Positions 1-8,066 of a stretch of DNA of 64,000 nt are shown here, in pieces (position 1 is the stretch's first letter; each line of letters opens with the position of its first letter). The notes beneath the pieces were generated by a model. That model saw nothing but the letters and a program-made list of their open reading frames with translations. It ran no database searches and was not told the origin of the DNA. The position numbers were made by a program, and so were the translations under genes. The stretch comes from Variovorax paradoxus. Its GTDB lineage: Bacteria; Pseudomonadota; Gammaproteobacteria; Burkholderiales; Burkholderiaceae_C. The DNA is taken from positions 186,001 to 250,000 of the forward strand of contig NZ_CP123990.1 of NCBI RefSeq assembly GCF_029919115.1, written 5' to 3'.

Positions 1-186
1 CTCGATCCCGGCGCATACGACGTGAACGTGACGCTCGGCGGCCTGACGATCACGCAGACACTGACCGTGATTGCCGGCGTGCCGGCCCGCGCGGTCTTCA
101 TGTGGCCTTCGAACTTCGACATGGCGTCGGTGCTGCCGCCCGCGCCGCAAACGCAGGCATTCGCGCAGACATCCGCCGCCCGCTGA
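1..186 (+). CDS. C-terminal fragment of exported carboxypeptidase-regulatory-like protein
   Basis: The window opens inside this gene; only the last 61 codons are present. The frame reads LDPGAYDVNVTLGGLTITQT and ends at TGA 184-186. The LDPGxYxVxxxLGG pattern is that of a small beta-sandwich carboxypeptidase-regulatory-like domain. The next gene ends with a closely similar stretch (LDPGTYEVEARLLGNTLKQT, then VFxWP and DMAS), so the two are tandem paralogues. The start and any signal peptide lie outside the window. Function is unknown; periplasmic location is inferred from the paralogue. Confidence 0.75.
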   Translation, partial: LDPGAYDVNVTLGGLTITQTLTVIAGVPARAVFMWPSNFDMASVLPPAPQTQAFAQTSAAR

Positions 187-328
187 ACCCCGCTTTCCCC
201 CGGTTCAGGCTGCGGGGACGACGGGGCCGGTCTTTCCTCTTTTCTTGTTAAGCCTTGCCTAAGGCCCGCGCCGCACAGTGGCGTCGTGGCTCTTTGCCAC
301 GCAGACAAGGAAGAAAGGATTTCAGACC

Positions 329-814
329 ATGACCTCCCTGATTTCATCTCGCCGGCGGCCCCTTGCGGCCGCCGCGCTGTGCGGCGCCGTTCTTCTTGCG
401 GCGCTTTCTCCGGCGCACGCGGCGGTCAACCCGCCCATCTACATGACGCACGGCATCGAGTACATGAGCGGCGGCATCGGCAGCGACGAGGCCCAGCTGA
501 TGGAAACCGTGGCGCCACGCTGGCCGGCCACCTTCGAATTTGCCATCAAGGACCACAAGGGCGCCGAGTTCGCGGCCGACGTTCACGTGACGGTGCGCAA
601 CAGCAAGGGCGCCGCGCTGATCGACAACGTGGTGTCGGGCGGCCCGTTCATGGTGGCCCGGCTCGACCCCGGGACTTACGAAGTGGAGGCTCGCTTGCTT
701 GGAAACACGCTCAAGCAAACGCTGCACGTCTTGCCGGGTACGCCCGCAAAGGTGGCATTCGTGTGGCCAGCCGGCACCGACATGGCATCTGCCGGCACGC
801 GCCCGGTGCAGTAG
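329..814 (+). CDS. Exported carboxypeptidase-regulatory-like protein, tandem paralogue of the upstream gene
   Basis: This 161-aa protein begins with an Arg-rich N-terminus, a hydrophobic core and AHA, a typical Sec signal peptide with cleavage near residue 31. ATG at 329 is chosen over the upstream in-frame ATG at 278 because AAGAAAGGA (311-319) sits about 10 bases before it and the signal peptide starts there. The mature part has one beta-sandwich-like domain with ARLDPGTYEVEARLLGNT, resembling carboxypeptidase-regulatory-like folds. It probably acts in the periplasm. No catalytic motif is visible and the function is unknown. The upstream partial gene is a paralogue, so this is a local duplication. 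Confidence 0.8.
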   Translation: MTSLISSRRRPLAAAALCGAVLLAALSPAHAAVNPPIYMTHGIEYMSGGIGSDEAQLMETVAPRWPATFEFAIKDHKGAEFAADVHVTVRNSKGAALIDNVVSGGPFMVARLDPGTYEVEARLLGNTLKQTLHVLPGTPAKVAFVWPAGTDMASAGTRPVQ

Positions 815-900
815 CGCGCGTGTGCGGCCGGTACCCTTGCCGCTGAGCCGTGCGGTTCGGCGCATGTATCGCCGGCAACGCCTGCTATCTGGATACCCGA

Positions 901-919
901 CGCTATAGAAAAAATAGCG
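901..919. repeat. Short AT dyad CGCTAT-N7-ATAGCG
   Basis: CGCTAT at 901-906 is mirrored by ATAGCG at 914-919 around AGAAAAA. It lies in the gap between the exported paralogue and the phosphoesterase. A similar dyad (GCTATT-AAAAT-AATAGC) is at 39704-39720. There is no T-tract after it, so it is not a typical intrinsic terminator. Confidence 0.5.
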
Positions 920-944
920 GCCTGTGGCCGAGCGGCCGTCTTGA

Positions 945-2192
945 ATGCGCGGCATGCGCCTTGCACATGTTGCGTCCCGGGCAGTGCCCGTTCCCATTGC
1001 CCCCATGCCGATACGTCCCCTGAGCGTCCTCACCGCGCTACTGCATGTCTACATAGCGCTGCGCCTGGTGCCGGCGCTGGCCATGCTCACGCCCGCCTGG
1101 CCGCTGCCGCTTGCCGCGCTCGCCGTTTCGGCTTTCACGATTCCGCTGCCGTTCGTTTCGCGCCGCTCGGAGCGCAGCGCTTCGCTGAAAGAGGCGCTCA
1201 AATGGACCGGGCTGATCAGCATGGGCTGGTTCTCCTCGATGTTCGTGCTGACGCTGCTGCGCGACGTGGGCCTGTTGCTCACCTGGCTTGCGAGCGCGGT
1301 GGCCGGCCTGCAGGTGTCCTGGAGCGCGGTGCTGCCGTGGAGCGCAATGGCCGTTCCGGTGGTGGCCACACTGGCATCGCTGGTGGGTTTTCTCAATGCC
1401 CGCCGCACCGCGGCCGTCAAGCGTGTGGAGGTTCCCATCCAGGGACTGCCTTCCGCGCTCGAGGGCTTCACGATTGCGCAGCTCAGCGACATCCACGTTG
1501 GGCCGACGATCCGGAGCGACTACATCCAGCGCATCGTCGACGCCGTGAACCGCCTCGGCGCCGACGCCATCGCGATCACCGGCGACCTGGTGGACGGCAC
1601 CGTGGCCGAGTTGCGCGAGCACATTGCACCCCTGGCCGGCCTTCGCGCGCGGCACGGCACCTTCGTGGTCACGGGCAACCACGAGTACTACGCCGGCGCC
1701 CACGCGTGGATCGACGAACTGCGCCGGCTCGGGCTGAAGGTGCTGCTCAACGAGCACGTGGTGTTGCAGACGCGCAATGTGCGCGGTGCGCAGAACGACG
1801 AAGAACTGTTCGAAAGCCAGCTGGTGCTTGCCGGGGTGACCGACTTCACCGCCGGCCATTTCGATGCCGCGCATGAAAGCGATCCGCATCTTGCGCTGCA
1901 CGACGCGCCGCCGCTGGTGCACACGCGCGTGCTGCTGGCCCACCAGCCGCGCAGTGCGCCGCTCGCGGCCCGGGCCGGCTACCAGCTGCAGCTGTCGGGC
2001 CACACGCATGGCGGGCAGTTCTTCCCGTGGAACTTGTTCGTGCCGATGCAGCAGCCCTTTACCGCCGGCCTGCACCGGCTGCAGGACATGTGGATCTACG
2101 TGAGCCGCGGCACCGGCTACTGGGGGCCGCCCAAGCGATTTGGCGCACCTTCCGAAATCACCCTGGTCACGCTGGTTCCGGCGCGCGGCTGA
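945..2192 (+). CDS. Membrane-anchored metallophosphoesterase (YkuE-like)
   Basis: The first about 130 residues contain several hydrophobic membrane helices. They are followed by a calcineurin-like phosphoesterase domain with the metal-ligand motifs in order: QLSDIHVG, ITGDLVDG, GNHEYY, LAHQP and SGHTHGGQ. These bind two metal ions and hydrolyse phosphoesters. In the YkuE-type family the catalytic domain follows a membrane anchor and the proposed substrates are phospholipids or pyrophosphates; the substrate here cannot be told. The start is uncertain: ATG at 945, 954 or 1005 are possible, none has a clear ribosome binding site, and 1005 would begin just before the first membrane helix. Confidence 0.85.
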   Translation: MRGMRLAHVASRAVPVPIAPMPIRPLSVLTALLHVYIALRLVPALAMLTPAWPLPLAALAVSAFTIPLPFVSRRSERSASLKEALKWTGLISMGWFSSMFVLTLLRDVGLLLTWLASAVAGLQVSWSAVLPWSAMAVPVVATLASLVGFLNARRTAAVKRVEVPIQGLPSALEGFTIAQLSDIHVGPTIRSDYIQRIVDAVNRLGADAIAITGDLVDGTVAELREHIAPLAGLRARHGTFVVTGNHEYYAGAHAWIDELRRLGLKVLLNEHVVLQTRNVRGAQNDEELFESQLVLAGVTDFTAGHFDAAHESDPHLALHDAPPLVHTRVLLAHQPRSAPLAARAGYQLQLSGHTHGGQFFPWNLFVPMQQPFTAGLHRLQDMWIYVSRGTGYWGPPKRFGAPSEITLVTLVPARG

Positions 2193-2212
2193 CGCTGCTT
2201 TTCCCGGTCAGG

Positions 2213-2710
2213 TCAGGCGCGCTGCTCCGCCAGGCGGCGGGCGTTGGAGGTAGCCGCTGCGTGGATCGGCTTGAGCCCTTCGCGCGCAATGCGGACCGCC
2301 GTGCCCGAGAGCTGGCCGGCGGTGCTGACCGCGCGGGTGGTGGCCTTGACGAACGCATCGCCCCGCACCGCCGCCTGCGCGGGCGTGATGCTGCCGGCCA
2401 TCGACAGAAAAGCCCCGGCGCTCAGAAACCATTGCTGCAGCACGCGGCTCGTGAGCGAGACATGGCTGCTGTGCCATTGCCTGGCCATCGCAGCGCCCGC
2501 TTCACCCGCGGCAGCGAGCTTTTCATCGCCCATGAGCTGGAACTCCGCAAGGTCCGCCGGGCTGGGCGTGAGCCCCGCCTTGGCCATGCGCTCGGTGCGC
2601 ATCTGGATTACCGAGCCCGAGGACAGCAGCATCTCGTGGGTCTTCAGGGCCATGTCGGCCCACAGCATCAGCGGGCTGGCCAAACGGGCGGCAGAGGTAA
2701 GAGACGACAT
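2213..2710 (-). CDS. Phasin family protein (PHA granule-associated)
   Basis: The 165-aa protein is all-helical and Ala-rich with no signal peptide or membrane helix. The pattern of amphipathic helices and alanine blocks (AGEAGAAMARQW, AVRGDAFVKATTRAVSTAG) is that of phasins, which coat polyhydroxyalkanoate granules in the cytoplasm. It is a single minus-strand gene, 20 bases from the convergent phosphoesterase gene. A TTGC-N6-GCAA element 60 bases upstream of the start resembles TGC-rich sites bound by the PHA regulator PhaR. The family call rests on composition and context, so other small helical proteins are possible. Confidence 0.6.
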   Translation of the reverse strand: MSSLTSAARLASPLMLWADMALKTHEMLLSSGSVIQMRTERMAKAGLTPSPADLAEFQLMGDEKLAAAGEAGAAMARQWHSSHVSLTSRVLQQWFLSAGAFLSMAGSITPAQAAVRGDAFVKATTRAVSTAGQLSGTAVRIAREGLKPIHAAATSNARRLAEQRA

Positions 2711-2769
2711 GGGCGAGGGCCGATCTATGAGGATGAATGAACACCACTATAGGCCCGCGAGCGCCCGGA

Positions 2770-2783
2770 TTGCTGCACTGCAA
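2770..2783. promoter_or_regulatory. Possible PhaR-type operator upstream of the phasin gene
   Basis: TTGCTGCACTGCAA forms an inverted repeat (TTGC...GCAA) with embedded TGC repeats, 60-73 bases upstream of the phasin start. TGC-rich repeats are known PhaR targets in PHA producers. The assignment is by motif and position only. Confidence 0.35.
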
Positions 2784-2863
2784 CAAAATCAACTCTGCAG
2801 GAATGTTGAACAAGTCCTACTTTGCGATATGGCAATAGCCTCGGCTTGAGGCGCGAAACGGGG

Positions 2864-2882
2864 CGGAAAGTAATTATTTCCG
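2864..2882. promoter_or_regulatory. Dyad CGGAAA-N7-TTTCCG upstream of pagL
   Basis: A perfect 6-bp inverted repeat with AT-rich spacer GTAATTA lies 34-52 bases before the PagL start. It could be an operator or a 5' leader hairpin. No known regulator is recognised. Confidence 0.35.
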
Positions 2883-2915
2883 TCCTTTCCATCATTTGCT
2901 TTCAAAAACCACATC

Positions 2916-3491
2916 ATGAAAGTACCTCCTTCCGCGTCCCTCGGGGCTGCGGTGTTCGCAGGCATTCTTGGCCTGCTGGGCACCGAAGCTCATGCGTTCG
3001 AAGACAGCGCACGCGGCTTCTACTTCGAGGGCGGCCGTGCACCGCACGGCGACAAAGGGGCCACCAATTCGGCCACGGTAGGGGTAACGTTGCCCTGGTC
3101 TCTGCGCCAGCCGGTGCATGAAGGCGCACTGACTTCCTATTGGGACCTGTTCATCAGCCAGTGGCATGCGCCGGCGCTTGGCAGCGGTTCGCGCAACTAC
3201 ACGCAAATTGGTGCCATCTACACCTGGCGCTACCGCTTCGGCGCCGGCAGCTCCCCGTGGTTCGCCGAAGGCGGCGTGGGCGGCACGGTGATGGACCACC
3301 TCTACAACACGCCGGACCGCACCTTCAGCACCGCATTCCAGTTCACCGAAGTGCTGGGCGTGGGACGCAGTTTTGGCGAGAACGGGAAGCACGAGCTCAC
3401 GTTGCGCGTGCAGCATTTTTCGAACGCGGGCATCAAGAAGCCGAACCCGGGCGAAAACTTTGTCCGGCTGCGCTACACGTATCACTTCTAG
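2916..3491 (+). CDS. pagL: Lipid A 3-O-deacylase PagL
   Basis: PagL is an outer-membrane beta-barrel enzyme that removes the 3-linked acyl chain from lipid A. The 191-aa length fits the family. A signal peptide ends near residue 27 (GTEAHA). The catalytic signature is QHFSNAG near residue 172, where the His-Ser pair of the PagL active site lies, followed by NPGEN. The protein ends in alternating residues with terminal Phe (RYTYHF), the usual barrel insertion signal. The gene stands alone; its stop is next to the convergent ybhN-like gene. The family identification is strong; activity on this organism's lipid A is inferred. Confidence 0.9.
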   Translation: MKVPPSASLGAAVFAGILGLLGTEAHAFEDSARGFYFEGGRAPHGDKGATNSATVGVTLPWSLRQPVHEGALTSYWDLFISQWHAPALGSGSRNYTQIGAIYTWRYRFGAGSSPWFAEGGVGGTVMDHLYNTPDRTFSTAFQFTEVLGVGRSFGENGKHELTLRVQHFSNAGIKKPNPGENFVRLRYTYHF

Positions 3492-4459
3492 CCGCCCGCT
3501 CGGCGCGGCCTGGCGCGCCTGCGCCGGGTGCGCAGCTCGGTGACAAAGTAGGCCACGGTGGCCACCGCCAGCGGCAAGAGGTAATACAGCCCGCGGTAGA
3601 CCAGCAGCACGCCCAGCAGCTTGCCTTGCGGCACCTGGTGCGAGAGCAGGGCGATGAACACCGCTTCCAGTACGCCAAGGCCCGCCGGCACGTGCGTGAC
3701 CACGCCCGCCACCGCGGCCACCAGCAGCACTGCGAGCACCTGGTGGAAAGCCACCTCGCCCTGCAGCAGCACCCAGATCACGCCGCCGATCAGCGACCAG
3801 TTCAGGCACGACATGGCCAGCTGGAGCAGCGCCATGCGCAGCGCCGGCACCTTGAAGAAAAAGCGCCGTACGCGAAACACGCGCCCGCTGGCAAACGCGC
3901 ACAGCACAAGATAGGCCGCCGCCAGCAGCAGCAGCACCGCGCCAAGAATCCGCAGGCCGCCGTTGTCGATCTTCCATTCCTCGGGCAAGTCCATCGGCCA
4001 GAAGCAGAAGGCCGCGCCCGCCACCACCAGGTAGCCGAGCCAGTTGGTGAGCATGCTGAAGCCGAGCACGCGGGTGATGGTCTCGTTCGAAAGCCCCAGG
4101 CGCGAATACAGCCGATACCGGAACGCCACGCCACCCACCAGCGAGCCGAGGTTCAGGTTGAAGGCATAGCTGATGAAGGTCACCCCCATCACGCTTGCCG
4201 CGCGCAGCTTGTGGCGGGTGAGGTACCGGCCCAGCAGGTCGTAGGTGCTGTAGGTTGCAAAGCTGCCGGCGGCAAGCGCGCCCGCCAGCAGCAGCGTGGA
4301 GGCGGGCAGCGAGCGCATCGCGTCGAACACCTCCTGCCAATCGATGGCGCGCGCCTGGTTCACGAGCAGCCATGCAATAAGGCCGAAGAAGCCCCACAGC
4401 GCGATGCGGCGCATCCAAGGCCACCAGGGGCGGTGCGCAATGCTCATGGTGCTCATCAT
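3488..4459 (-). CDS. ybhN: YbhN-like integral membrane protein (lysylphosphatidylglycerol synthetase flippase-like fold, UPF0104)
   Basis: The 323-aa protein is mostly hydrophobic with about eight predicted membrane helices. It has the conserved pattern of the UPF0104/LPG-synthase TM family (GVTFISYAFNLNLGSLVGG and AGLGVLEAVFIALL). Its function is unproven; homologues sit with phospholipid enzymes. It is the last gene of a ybhP-clsB-ybhN cluster, matching E. coli order. The start is placed at the ATG-ATG pair (4459/4456), so its first 56 codons do not overlap clsB. ATG at 4447 is also plausible. A long N-terminal extension reading into clsB is rejected as overlap. Confidence 0.85.
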   Translation of the reverse strand: MMSTMSIAHRPWWPWMRRIALWGFFGLIAWLLVNQARAIDWQEVFDAMRSLPASTLLLAGALAAGSFATYSTYDLLGRYLTRHKLRAASVMGVTFISYAFNLNLGSLVGGVAFRYRLYSRLGLSNETITRVLGFSMLTNWLGYLVVAGAAFCFWPMDLPEEWKIDNGGLRILGAVLLLLAAAYLVLCAFASGRVFRVRRFFFKVPALRMALLQLAMSCLNWSLIGGVIWVLLQGEVAFHQVLAVLLVAAVAGVVTHVPAGLGVLEAVFIALLSHQVPQGKLLGVLLVYRGLYYLLPLAVATVAYFVTELRTRRRRARPRRAGG

Positions 4460-4514
4460 GGAAAAGCCGCCGTGCGGTTTGCAGCCGTAGTCGCCCTGTG
4501 AGCGGCTTGCCGGT

Positions 4515-5798
4515 TCATGCGGCTTCCGTGGTCTGGGTGGCGCCGTTCTCGCCGGCTTTTTCTCGCTGCTCGCGCTTTTCGGCAAGGTCGGTGGCTTCGG
4601 CCAGCGTCAGCCGCGGCACCTGGCGCGGCAACCAGCCCAGCCATGACGGATACCAGCGCAGGAAGTGAAAGATGAAGAAGCTGCGCACCAGCCGCCAGCC
4701 GCTCCATTCGCTGGCCAGGTCGTCCTCGCCAATCACCTTGCAGCTCTCGCGCATCAACGTGTCCATGCGCTGCCACAGCAGCTGGTTGAACGCCTTGTCG
4801 CGCGCGATCACGTTGGCTTCGAGGTTGAGCGAAAGGCTCAGCGGATCGAGGTTGCTCGAGCCCACCGTGGTCCAGTCGTCGTCGATCAGCGCAATCTTCG
4901 CGTGCAGCGGACGGTCGCAGTATTCGAAGATGCGCACGCCCGAATGCAGCAGGTGGTGATAGAGCATGCTCGCAGCCGTCTTGACGATCGGCATGTCGGG
5001 CTCGCCCTGCAGGATCAGCCGTACGTCCACGCCGCGGCGCGCGGCGCGCCGCAGCTCCTTGATGAGCCGGTAGCCCGGAAAGAAATACGCATTGGCAATC
5101 ACGATGCGCCGTCGCGCGGCGCGAATCGCGGCCAGGTACTGGCGCTCGATGTCGTTGGTATGGCGGCGGTTGTCGCGCGTGACGAACATCGCCTCGACTT
5201 GGCCCACGGATTCCCGCGCGACCGGCGGCGCCTGCTTGAGGCGGCGCCGGAACCAGCGCGGCCCCTTGTCCCCGAGCGCAATGGCACGCAGCACAAACTG
5301 GTGAATCTGCGCCACGATGGGCCCGCGCAGCTCGACCGAGTAGTCCTGCTTGGCCTTGGGCCCGAAGTCGAGCAGGTGGTCGGCCGAATAATTGATGCCG
5401 CCCACAAAGGCCAGCTCACCGTCGATCACCACGATCTTGCGGTGCATGCGGCGGAACACATTCAGCCGCTGGCCCAGGATGCGCTTGCCCGGATCGAACA
5501 CGCGCATCTTCACGCCGGCCGAGCTCAGCTCTTCGATGTACTCCCGCGAGAGATCGGGCGAACCGAATCCGTCGACCAGCACGTCGACCTTCACGCCGCG
5601 CTGGGCCGCCGCCCGCATGGCGGCATGCAGCGCCATGCCCACCTTGTCCTCGAAGAGGATGAAGGTCTCGACGATCACCTCGCGCTTGGCTTGGCGAATG
5701 GCGTCGAACACGCGCGGAAAAAACTCCTCGCCGTTCTCGAGCAACGAGATGCTGTTGCCACCGACCCAGCGGGCTCTCTGGTCCATGTCGGCCGCCAT
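4515..5798 (-). CDS. clsB: Cardiolipin synthase B (phospholipase D family)
   Basis: The 427-aa protein has two phospholipase D motifs. The first is HRKIVVIDGELAFVGGINYS near residue 122. The second is HAKIALIDDDWTTVGSSNLD near residue 300. Both carry the HxK(x)4D signature that forms the phospho-histidine intermediate. ClsB-type enzymes make cardiolipin from phosphatidylglycerol at the inner membrane. ATG at 5798 is chosen because it lies 2 bases after the ybhP stop; a second ATG at 5786 is possible. Unlike ClsA there are no N-terminal membrane helices, which supports ClsB. It is probably cotranscribed with its two neighbours. Confidence 0.93.
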   Translation of the reverse strand: MAADMDQRARWVGGNSISLLENGEEFFPRVFDAIRQAKREVIVETFILFEDKVGMALHAAMRAAAQRGVKVDVLVDGFGSPDLSREYIEELSSAGVKMRVFDPGKRILGQRLNVFRRMHRKIVVIDGELAFVGGINYSADHLLDFGPKAKQDYSVELRGPIVAQIHQFVLRAIALGDKGPRWFRRRLKQAPPVARESVGQVEAMFVTRDNRRHTNDIERQYLAAIRAARRRIVIANAYFFPGYRLIKELRRAARRGVDVRLILQGEPDMPIVKTAASMLYHHLLHSGVRIFEYCDRPLHAKIALIDDDWTTVGSSNLDPLSLSLNLEANVIARDKAFNQLLWQRMDTLMRESCKVIGEDDLASEWSGWRLVRSFFIFHFLRWYPSWLGWLPRQVPRLTLAEATDLAEKREQREKAGENGATQTTEAA

Positions 5799-5800
5799 CT

Positions 5801-6583
5801 TCAAAGGTCGATGTTCGCCACCAGCGGCGCATGGTCCGACAGGTGCGACCAGGGCTTGCGCGGCAGTACCACCGGCGCATGCACCCCGGCGTTGCGAACA
5901 TAGATGCGGTCGAGCGACAGCAGCGGAAAGCGCGACGGAAAAGTCTTGGCAGCCGAGCCGTTCGCACTGACGAACACCTCGCGCAAGGCGGCGCCTTCTT
6001 CGAGCACCCGGTGGGCGCGGCCGCGCCAGTCGTTGAAGTCGCCCGCGACGATCAGCGGCGCATCGGCCGGCACTTCGTCGCGCACGATATGGCAAAGCAG
6101 CTCCAGCTGCTGCTGCCGGTGCGCTTCTGCCAATCCCAGGTGGGCGCAGATCGCATGCACGTCGACGGGGCGGCCGGGCAGGCGGATCACGCAGTGCAGC
6201 AGCCCGCGCTTTTCGGGGCCGGCCACCGACACGTCGTGGTTGCGGTAATGCACGATCGGAAATTTGGAAAGCACCGCGTTGCCGTGATGCCCCCGCGGGT
6301 ACACGGCATTGCGCCCGTAGGCGAACTGGGGCCACATGGTGTCGGCCAGAAATTCGTAGTGCGGCGCCTCGGGCCAGTTGTTCACCTTGCGCGAATGGCG
6401 CGAATGGGTGCCCAGCACTTCCTGCAGGAACACCACGTCGGCGCCCACGGTGCGCACCGCATCCCGCAGTTCCGGAAGAATGAACTTGCGGTTGAGTGCA
6501 GTGAAGCCCTTGTGGGTGTTCACGGTCATCACCTTGATCGAGGTCGGCGAAGCGGCGGCGAGTGGAATCGGTGAGGAAGACAT
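5801..6583 (-). CDS. ybhP: Endonuclease/exonuclease/phosphatase family protein (YbhP)
   Basis: The 260-aa protein has the fold motifs of the EEP superfamily: MTVNTHKGF near the N-terminus, [16 protein letters not shown] and [13 protein letters not shown] at the C-terminus. These Asn, Glu, Asp and His residues bind the catalytic metal. No signal peptide is evident. Its substrate is unknown; being first in the ybhP-clsB-ybhN cluster suggests a phospholipid or inositol-phosphate-like substrate rather than DNA. It starts at ATG 6583 with no good alternative. Confidence 0.88.
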   Translation of the reverse strand: MSSSPIPLAAASPTSIKVMTVNTHKGFTALNRKFILPELRDAVRTVGADVVFLQEVLGTHSRHSRKVNNWPEAPHYEFLADTMWPQFAYGRNAVYPRGHHGNAVLSKFPIVHYRNHDVSVAGPEKRGLLHCVIRLPGRPVDVHAICAHLGLAEAHRQQQLELLCHIVRDEVPADAPLIVAGDFNDWRGRAHRVLEEGAALREVFVSANGSAAKTFPSRFPLLSLDRIYVRNAGVHAPVVLPRKPWSHLSDHAPLVANIDL

Positions 6584-6616
6584 CGGTCTTGCCGTTGTAC
6601 GTTGCCGCGCCGTCCG

Positions 6617-6692
6617 CGCCTGTAGGAACGCGCCACCTTATTCACAGGCTTTGCCGCCGGCCTTCGCGGCAGGGGCGCGAGTTCCTACAGGC
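6617..6692. repeat. REP-like imperfect inverted repeat
   Basis: CGCCTGTAGGAACGCGCC (6617-6634) pairs with GGCGCGAGTTCCTACAGG (6673-6690) with a two-base bulge. An inner GCCGC/GCGGC dyad sits in the loop. The outer CCTGTAGGA and its complement TCCTACAGG resemble the ends of repetitive extragenic palindromes known in pseudomonads. It lies in the 241-bp gap between ybhP and the next gene. Only one copy is visible in this window. Confidence 0.6.
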
Positions 6693-6824
6693 AGGCCTGC
6701 CTCACCCCGACACCTGCGCCATTGCGGGCCTCCTACGGTGATTTCAGGACCCAGAAAAAGGTCCAGGTCCATAGGTCCGTCTTTCCACTTCGTTCATCCG
6801 TCGAGACAAGCAAAGGAACACACC

Positions 6825-7253
6825 ATGAAGCACGCAATCTTTCGCGCCACGGCGCTGGCCGGCCTGATGGCCATGGCCGGCACCGCGATGGCGCAGGCCA
6901 CCTCGATACCCGCCCAGCCCGACCCGGCCGTGGGCGGCCAGGCCAGCACGCAGACGCCCTCCGGCGTGCCCAACCCGCCGCAGCGGCCCGATGCGAGCAT
7001 GCCCAATTCGCGCGAGGCCGTGAAGGCCGAGGCCCGCGCCCACAACCGCAACAACGCCAACAACCCGGTGCCCAAGGGTGAAGCCAGCACCACGGTCAAC
7101 GCGCAGCCCAATGCCATGCCGCGGCCCACGGGCGAAATGTCGCGTGCCGAGGTGAGCCAGCAAGCCCGCAAGACCAAGCCCCAGTTCGGCCAGAAGGGCG
7201 AACGGCCGGACGTGCCGACGAACCCGACTGAAAAGACGGGTACACCGCAATAA
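6825..7253 (+). CDS. Small secreted Pro/Asn-rich protein of unknown function
   Basis: The 142-aa product begins with a clear signal peptide (MKHAIFRATALAGLMAMAG, cleavage after AMAQA). The mature part is low in hydrophobics and rich in Pro, Asn, Ala and Gln, with stretches such as RNNANNPVPKGEAST. This suggests a disordered periplasmic protein. AAAGGA (6812-6817) lies 7 bases before ATG 6825, which is therefore preferred over upstream in-frame codons. No domain is recognised. A strong bidirectional terminator follows 16 bases after the stop. Confidence 0.75.
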   Translation: MKHAIFRATALAGLMAMAGTAMAQATSIPAQPDPAVGGQASTQTPSGVPNPPQRPDASMPNSREAVKAEARAHNRNNANNPVPKGEASTTVNAQPNAMPRPTGEMSRAEVSQQARKTKPQFGQKGERPDVPTNPTEKTGTPQ

Positions 7254-7268
7254 AGCACTGCGTGTACG

Positions 7269-7306
7269 AAAAAAGCCCGCCGATGCGCATGCATGGCGGG
7301 CTTTTT
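7269..7306. terminator. Bidirectional intrinsic terminator
   Basis: AGCCCGCC (7274-7281) pairs with GGCGGGCT (7295-7302). The stem is flanked by an A-run on the left and TTTTT on the right. It can end transcription of the small secreted protein gene on the plus strand and of the Spy-like gene on the minus strand. Confidence 0.85.
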
Positions 7307-7348
7307 GATGCATGCGCCTTTTCAGGCGCTGCGTTCAGTCACTCGTGC

Positions 7349-7918
7349 TCAGCTCTTGGCGGGCGCTGCCGAGTGGTCGGGGCCATGGCCGCCGCGGTGG
7401 CCACGATGGCCGTGCATGCCGGCATGCACCGTTTCCGCGTCGAAGGTCTTCTGTTGCTCGGGCGTCAGCGTGGCGTAGAAGGTCTTGGTGGCTTCGGCGC
7501 GCTTCGCGAACCTTGCGCTGCGCTCGGCCTGGCGGGCCTGCATGCGTTCCAGGCGCTCCGGCGTGGTGAGCTTGGCAAATTCCGCGCGGTCCATGCGCTG
7601 CGGGCGGGCACCGGCCGGCGGCTGGGTGGCCGACGTGAAGCTGGTCCATGCGCCTTCCTGGGCGGAGGTCAGCTTGAGCTTTTCCTTCAGCGCAGCCAGG
7701 CGCTTGGCGCGATGCTCTTGCATGCGTTCCATGCGCTGGGCCGGATCCATGCGCTTGTGCTGCGCCTTGGGCGCGGCAGCGTCTGCTTGCGCAACGGCCG
7801 CAGGGGGCGTGGAAGACGTGGCGGGCGCAGCCGGAGCCTGCGCAAAGGCACCCGAAGAGGCGAGGGCGGCCGAACCGAGAAGGCTGGCCCAGACAATGCG
7901 TTGGCGAAGAGAGATCAT
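7349..7918 (-). CDS. Spy/CpxP (LTXXQ motif) family periplasmic protein
   Basis: The 189-aa protein has a signal peptide (hydrophobic core then GAFAQA). The mature part is helical and Arg/Lys/Met/Gln-rich with two LTxxQ-type motifs: LKLTSAQEGAW and ATLTPEQQKTFD. These are diagnostic of the Spy/CpxP family of periplasmic chaperones and envelope stress sensors. It ends in a His/Gly-rich tail (HGHRGHRGGHGPDH) that could bind metal. ATG at 7918 has GGAAG about 6 bases upstream and fits the signal peptide; the longer reading from 8032 adds implausible residues. It is monocistronic, ended by the terminator at 7269-7306. Confidence 0.85.
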   Translation of the reverse strand: MISLRQRIVWASLLGSAALASSGAFAQAPAAPATSSTPPAAVAQADAAAPKAQHKRMDPAQRMERMQEHRAKRLAALKEKLKLTSAQEGAWTSFTSATQPPAGARPQRMDRAEFAKLTTPERLERMQARQAERSARFAKRAEATKTFYATLTPEQQKTFDAETVHAGMHGHRGHRGGHGPDHSAAPAKS

Positions 7919-8066
7919 GAAAAGTGCTTCCTTTCGAAGAAGCCTGCCGCCAATGGGCAGCAGGTGAAGCGAAGTGTGGAAGACCTCTGTATCTCCCCGG
8001 TGAGCCGGAAGTGAGCGTGCGTAAAGAATCATGAACCGCGTGGGCCCTGCGCCCCCGCAGCGTGAC

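Noticed and set aside
2892..4424. 510-aa minus-strand ORF across pagL and ybhN
   Set aside because: It crosses a convergent gene boundary and antisense PagL; no domain is seen.
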